This document shows, piece by piece, positions 14,469-17,411 of a DNA stretch of 17,411 bases. The notes under the pieces were generated by a model. It ran no database searches, was not told the origin of the DNA, and saw only the letters and a program-made list of their open reading frames with translations. Within the stretch, counting starts at the first letter, position 1; each line of letters opens with the position of its first letter. Both the position numbers and the translations under genes were made by a program. This DNA is from an uncultured Collinsella sp. (GTDB taxonomy: Bacteria; Actinomycetota; Coriobacteriia; Coriobacteriales; Coriobacteriaceae): the NCBI GenBank assembly GCA_934655755.1, contig CAKUHA010000023.1, positions 1 through 17,411 of the forward strand, in the 5' to 3' direction.

Positions 14469-14493
14469 GGCTAACCGTTTGCCATGGCTAACC
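14469..14493. promoter_or_regulatory. Candidate metalloregulator operator before feoB
   Basis: A near-perfect palindrome TTTGCCATGGCTAA (14478-14491) overlaps a direct repeat GGCTAACC (14469-14476 and 14486-14493, 17 bases apart). The TTAGCC/GGCTAA half-sites resemble DtxR/IdeR-type iron boxes, which often control feo genes in high-GC Gram-positives. It lies between the candidate -10 box and the feoB start. The regulator itself is not in the window. Confidence 0.5.
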
Positions 14494-14505
14494 ATTTAAC
14501 CATGC

Positions 14506-14535
14506 ATGATAGCGCGAACACACAACAACGTTCAA
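14506..14535 (-). promoter_or_regulatory. Candidate feoB promoter
   Basis: TTGAAC (14530-14535 on the minus strand), 18 bases, TATCAT (14506-14511). Initiation would fall inside the operator-like palindrome, a layout that suits repression. Confidence 0.5.
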
Positions 14536-14543
14536 TCGACAGA

Positions 14544-14576
14544 TTGGTGCAAGGGGGACGGATTACTTTGCACCAA
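14544..14576. repeat. Inverted repeat with 9-bp arms
   Basis: TTGGTGCAA (14544-14552) and TTGCACCAA (14568-14576) flank a 15-base GGGGGACGG-containing loop. It sits upstream of the feoB promoter; no T tract. It may be another interspersed palindrome or an operator. Confidence 0.6.
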
Positions 14577-14612
14577 GCCTTTGACAGCTAGGACGATGCC
14601 GATGTCTTGGAA

Positions 14613-14731
14613 CCGACAGCGAAAGCCCGCCAGAGCGAGCAAGGTGCCTTGAAGCGAGGCGGCATTGACCTTCTGGTCATGCCACCGAAGCTGAAAGGCA
14701 GATTGCCGCTCTGGCGGGCTTGCAGCGTCGG
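14613..14731. repeat. 119-bp multi-stem structured element
   Basis: Nested complementary segments run towards the centre: CCGAC/GTCGG (14613-14617, 14727-14731); AAGCCCGCCAGAGCG with its exact complement (14623-14637, 14707-14721); GCAA/TTGC (14639-14642, 14703-14706); TGCCTT/AAGGCA (14645-14650, 14695-14700); and a tip GGCATTGACC/GGTCATGCC (14661-14670, 14675-14683). The order is consistent with one long bulged hairpin. It could be a structured RNA or a small repeat element; strand and function are unknown. It fills most of the gap between feoB and the hydrolase gene. Confidence 0.65.
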
Positions 14732-14765
14732 CTAGTTACGCGGTTTGGTAAAACCGCGTAACTAG
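14732..14765. repeat. Perfect 15-bp-arm palindrome overlapping the hydrolase stop
   Basis: CTAGTTACGCGGTTT (14732-14746), GGTA, and the exact complement (14751-14765). The right-hand CTAG contains the stop codon of the hydrolase gene. There is no T tract on either side. It abuts the 119-bp structured element exactly, so the two may be one unit. Confidence 0.85.
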
Positions 14766-15664
14766 AAACCGTGGCGCTCCAGGAAGCGGAAGGCCAAGCG
14801 AATCCATGGACGGACCGCCACCTGCTTGTCCTCGTTGTCGACCGCGGTGTTGGCGTTGCCGAGCGAAAGGCCGTGGCCGCCCTGGTCAAAGACGTGCATC
14901 TCGCATGCGACGCCTTCCTCGGCCATGCGCTGCGCAAACGGGTAGACCTGCGCAATCGGCGCCGTCTTGTCGTCGGACACGCCCCACACAAAGGTCGGCG
15001 GCATCTGGCGCGAAACATGTGTGGTGGGGCAGATATCGGCCAAATGCTCGTCAGTTGCCTCGCCACCCGTCACCATCGACAGGTAGTCGTTGAGCAGATC
15101 GCGCCCCGTCTTGCCGCCCGTCTTGGGCACACGCAAGTCAATGCGCGGATCGCGCGTCTGCATGTCGCGCACATAGGCAAAGTCGAGCAATGGATAACCC
15201 AGCACCACGGCATCGGGACGAATGTCGTCCGGACGCGCCCCGGCAAGCGCCGCGAAGGGGCCGGTCTTCCACTGCGTCATCAGCGAAGCGCAGATCATGC
15301 CGCCCGCCGAGAAGCCCACGACGCACACGCGCTTGGGATCGACATGCCACTCGTCGGCATTCGCGCGAACCGTGGCGACCATCTTGGCTAGATCTGCCTG
15401 GGGGTGCGGAAAGCTCACGTCGCCCGTAGAACTCGTAACATAGTTGAGTACAAAGGCCTGGTAACCGTGATCCAAAAACGCAAACGCCACGGGATCCTGC
15501 TCATGCGGAGCGATATGCGTAAACGCACCTCCGCCGCAGATAATCACGGCAGGGCGGCGGCCATTCGGTTTATCGGGCAGCGGCTCGGCACCCAAATACG
15601 TAAACGTCGCCGGATATTCCTCGGTCGGCTCCTCGCCCCACAGTGCGCGGTTCTCGACAATCAT
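14762..15664 (-). CDS. Alpha/beta hydrolase, esterase/lipase-like
   Basis: 300 residues, cytoplasmic (no signal peptide). Serine hydrolase of the BD-FAE/acetyl-esterase type. Features are the oxyanion region PAVIICGGGAFTHIAPHEQ (39-57, in place of HGGG), nucleophile elbow GFSAGG with Ser119, the acid in SDDKTAP (Asp231 or Asp232) and GGHGLSLG with His264, in the usual order. A segment PHPQADLAKMVATVR before the elbow is typical of this group. Start ATG 15664 has GGGAG 5 bases upstream. A plausible promoter lies at 15685-15712. Related enzymes remove acetyl or other acyl groups from carbohydrates, but the substrate here is unknown. Its stop codon lies inside a perfect palindrome. It is divergent from crr and stands alone. 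Confidence 0.9.
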   Translation of the reverse strand: MIVENRALWGEEPTEEYPATFTYLGAEPLPDKPNGRRPAVIICGGGAFTHIAPHEQDPVAFAFLDHGYQAFVLNYVTSSTGDVSFPHPQADLAKMVATVRANADEWHVDPKRVCVVGFSAGGMICASLMTQWKTGPFAALAGARPDDIRPDAVVLGYPLLDFAYVRDMQTRDPRIDLRVPKTGGKTGRDLLNDYLSMVTGGEATDEHLADICPTTHVSRQMPPTFVWGVSDDKTAPIAQVYPFAQRMAEEGVACEMHVFDQGGHGLSLGNANTAVDNEDKQVAVRPWIRLAFRFLERHGF

Positions 15665-15684
15665 ATGTGCTCCCTTCGCGCAAA

Positions 15685-15712
15685 TTTATGCGCCCTTGTT
15701 TTTCGCCTTCAA
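15685..15712 (-). promoter_or_regulatory. Candidate hydrolase promoter
   Basis: TTGAAG (15707-15712 on the minus strand), 16 bases, CATAAA (15685-15690). It lies 20 bases before the start codon, leaving a short leader. Confidence 0.45.
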
Positions 15713-15791
15713 GCGTACCCCACTTGAACCCGTGGCACAGAAACACTCCAGCAATAAGTTTCCCTTCAACTGATATATCACATATTCCCAG

Positions 15792-15820
15792 TTCAGAGGT
15801 ATCGCTGAGCAGCGTAGAAT
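15792..15820 (+). promoter_or_regulatory. Candidate crr promoter
   Basis: TTCAGA (15792-15797), 17 bases, TAGAAT (15815-15820). A second possibility is TTGACC (15829-15834) with TATGAA (15850-15855), but its 15-base spacing is short and the -10 box overlaps the operator-like palindrome. Confidence 0.4.
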
Positions 15821-15852
15821 AGGGGGCGTTGACCAAGCCGCGAAACACATAT

Positions 15853-15862
15853 GAAACGTTTC
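15853..15862. promoter_or_regulatory. LacI-family-like operator before crr
   Basis: GAAACGTTTC is a perfect palindrome with a central CG, preceded by T and followed by C. It matches the general shape of LacI/CcpA-family operators (TGAAANCGTTTCA-like). It lies 47 bases before the crr start and would block either candidate promoter. Confidence 0.45.
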
Positions 15863-15909
15863 CGGCAAACCAAACGCGCGATATGCGCCTATTTAAGTTG
15901 GAGGCAACT

Positions 15910-16473
15910 ATGGGTCTGCTCGATTCGCTTAAGTCCACCTTCACCTCGACCGGCGAGGCGTCCGTTCCGCCCGCAGCAAGCTTCGCCACCCGCGAAGGCG
16001 TCATCTATGCCCCCGTCAACGGCGTGCTCGTCAACCTGGACGAGGTTCCCGACGAGACGATCGCCTCGGGCATGCTTGGCCAGGGCTATGGCATCGAGCC
16101 CATTACCGGCACCATCTATGCGCCCGCCAACGGCCGCATCGGCGCCACCACCGTCACCAACCACTCCATTGGCATGATCACCGAGGACGGTCTTCGCGTG
16201 TTCATCCATGTTGGCCTGGGCACCGTGGAAATGAACGGCAAGGGTTTTGCCCGCTTTGTCGAGATGGGCGATGTGGTCAAGGCGGGCCAGCCGCTTATCA
16301 GCTTCGACCGCGAGGCCATCAAGGCCGCCGGCCACGAGGATATCGTAACCGTCATCGTCTCCGAGCTCGATCGTCTTAAGAGCATCGACCATGTCGGCGA
16401 GTCTGGAACGCTTATCGGCGGCAACCCGCTCGTCAAGCTGGGCGACCCGCTGCTGGTAGCCAAGACCAAGTAG
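15910..16473 (+). CDS. crr: PTS glucose-type EIIA component (soluble)
   Basis: 187 residues from ATG 15910, chosen because GGAGG stands 5 bases upstream; an in-frame start 27 codons earlier lacks such a site. IIA-Glc carries phosphate from HPr to a sugar-specific IIB and often signals carbon status. The family core is present: GVIYAPVNGVLVNLDEVPDETIASGMLGQGYGI-type N-terminal strand region (split here at 30-62), PANGRI, NHSIGMITEDG with the supporting His85, and VFIHVGLGTVEMNGKGF with the phosphorylated His100. It ends with PLISFD and a C-terminal IVSELDRL. No IIB/IIC partner or ptsH/ptsI is nearby, so it acts in trans. A candidate LacI-type operator precedes it and a strong terminator follows, so it is a single-gene unit. 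Confidence 0.94.
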   Translation: MGLLDSLKSTFTSTGEASVPPAASFATREGVIYAPVNGVLVNLDEVPDETIASGMLGQGYGIEPITGTIYAPANGRIGATTVTNHSIGMITEDGLRVFIHVGLGTVEMNGKGFARFVEMGDVVKAGQPLISFDREAIKAAGHEDIVTVIVSELDRLKSIDHVGESGTLIGGNPLVKLGDPLLVAKTK

Positions 16474-16510
16474 CCAGGCCCCGCGCCACACAGCCAAAAG
16501 GCAACACGCC

Positions 16511-16546
16511 AAGCGCCCGCGACCATTTGACCGCGGGCGCTTTTCG
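16511..16546 (+). terminator. Rho-independent terminator of crr
   Basis: AAGCGCCCGCG (16511-16521) pairs perfectly with CGCGGGCGCTT (16532-16542) around a 10-base loop, followed by TTTTCG. It lies 37 bases past the stop. Confidence 0.9.
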
Positions 16547-16653
16547 TTTGAAAACCATCCCGCCAATGCCTTATCTGCATAGCCCAAATGAGCCGAGCTG
16601 CTAGAATGTTGAACTGTATGGATAACTATCATTCAACCGTTATGGGAGGATAC

Positions 16654-17411
16654 GTGAACCGCACCAAAATCGCGCAGCTCTATGCCGATGCCGAGTCGCT
16701 CGGCGGCCAGACTGTCACCGTCGCCGGCTGGGTCAAGTCCGTCCGCGACATGAAAAACTTTGGCTTTGTTACGCTCAACGACGGCAGCTGCTTCCGCGAC
16801 CTGCAGGTCGTCATGAACCGCGAGGCACTCGACAACTACGACGAGATCGCCCATCAAAACGTCTCGGCCGCACTCATTTGCACCGGCATCGTCAAGCTGA
16901 CCCCCGATGCGCCCCAGCCTTTCGAGCTTTCTGCCACCTCCATCGAGGTCGAGGGCGTCAGCGCCCCGGATTACCCGCTGCAGAAGAAGCGCGCAACCGT
17001 CGAGTTCCTGCGCACCCAGCAGCACCTGCGCCCGCGCACCAACCTGTTCCGCGCCGTGTTCCGCATCCGCTCTGTCGCGGCTGCCGCCATCCACCGCTTC
17101 TTCCAGGAGCAGGGCTTTGTCTACGTCAACACCCCCATCATCACCACGAGTGACTGCGAGGGCGCCGGCGAGATGTTCCGCGTGACCACGCTCGACCCCA
17201 AAAACCCGCCCCTCACCGAGTCCGGCGAGGTCGACTGGAGTCAGGACTTCTTTGGCAAGCATGCGAGCCTCACCGTTTCCGGCCAGCTCAATGCCGAGAA
17301 CTTTGCCATGGCCTTTGGCGACGTGTACACCTTTGGCCCCACCTTCCGCGCCGAAAACTCCAACACCACGCGCCACGCCGCCGAGTTTTGGATGATCGAG
17401 CCCGAGATGGC
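16654..17411 (+). CDS. asnS: Asparaginyl-tRNA synthetase, N-terminal part (cut by window end)
   Basis: 252 codons visible; the frame is open at the right edge. Charges tRNA-Asn with asparagine using ATP. Residues 1-105 are the OB-fold anticodon-binding domain ([32 protein letters not shown]). The class II catalytic domain follows with motif 1 ([16 protein letters not shown]), then [14 protein letters not shown] and motif 2 [19 protein letters not shown] and WMIEPEM, which are diagnostic for AsnRS rather than AspRS. The GTG at 16654 gives the family-like start NRTKIAQLY and has GGGAGGA three bases upstream. In-frame ATGs at 16642 and 16618 would add 4 or 12 residues. A TAGAAT at 16602-16607 would start transcription next to the 16618 ATG. 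Confidence 0.95.
   Translation, partial: MNRTKIAQLYADAESLGGQTVTVAGWVKSVRDMKNFGFVTLNDGSCFRDLQVVMNREALDNYDEIAHQNVSAALICTGIVKLTPDAPQPFELSATSIEVEGVSAPDYPLQKKRATVEFLRTQQHLRPRTNLFRAVFRIRSVAAAAIHRFFQEQGFVYVNTPIITTSDCEGAGEMFRVTTLDPKNPPLTESGEVDWSQDFFGKHASLTVSGQLNAENFAMAFGDVYTFGPTFRAENSNTTRHAAEFWMIEPEM

Noticed and set aside
14732..14765. Rho-independent terminator of the hydrolase gene
   Set aside because: The stem is perfect but no T run follows on either strand and it contains the stop codon, so it is listed as a repeat.
1..17411. tRNA or rRNA genes
   Set aside because: I saw no cloverleaf with the conserved T-loop sequence and no rRNA-like stretch.

Overview
The window looks like a high-GC Gram-positive chromosome, most likely a gut Coriobacteriia such as Collinsella. 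The evidence is GTG starts on rpoB, feoB and asnS, GAAAGGA/GGAGG ribosome binding sites, a FeoA-FeoB fusion, and many palindromic repeats between genes. The genus is inferred from recognised protein families and gene style, not from a database match.

Positions 1-2245 hold the first 37 codons of rpoB (minus strand), a regular palindrome array, and an IS3-like insertion sequence (532-2047) that has split one unit of the array. The transposase reading frame is broken by a single frame change. Positions 2246-3841 encode an unrecognised cell-surface protein: signal peptide, AT-rich beta-rich ectodomain, one membrane segment and a cytoplasmic zinc ribbon. This island lies between rpoB and the other genes of the classical rplJ-rplL-rpoB cluster.

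Positions 3870-6750 (minus strand) hold galU, rplL and rplJ, with strong terminators after galU and rplL. Upstream of rplJ are an attenuator, an L10-leader RNA and a clear promoter embedded in a 250-bp imperfect palindrome. Positions 6751-10585 hold a class I/II aminotransferase (minus), a divergent conserved protein of unknown function (plus), and a two-gene minus-strand unit of a GH13 glycosidase followed by a family-6 DNA-deoxyinosine glycosylase.

Positions 10657-14765 hold an MFS exporter (SotB-like) and the FeoA-FeoB ferrous iron transporter, both minus strand. A candidate metalloregulator operator precedes feoB, and two structured repeat elements follow. Positions 14762-17411 hold an alpha/beta hydrolase (minus), a soluble PTS IIA-glucose protein (plus), a terminator, and the first 252 codons of asparaginyl-tRNA synthetase (plus, cut by the window end).

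Most genes are housekeeping or metabolic. The parts most worth a second look are the 30/32-bp phased palindrome array with its IS, the surface receptor-like protein, the long palindrome over the rplJ promoter, and the intergenic structured elements.
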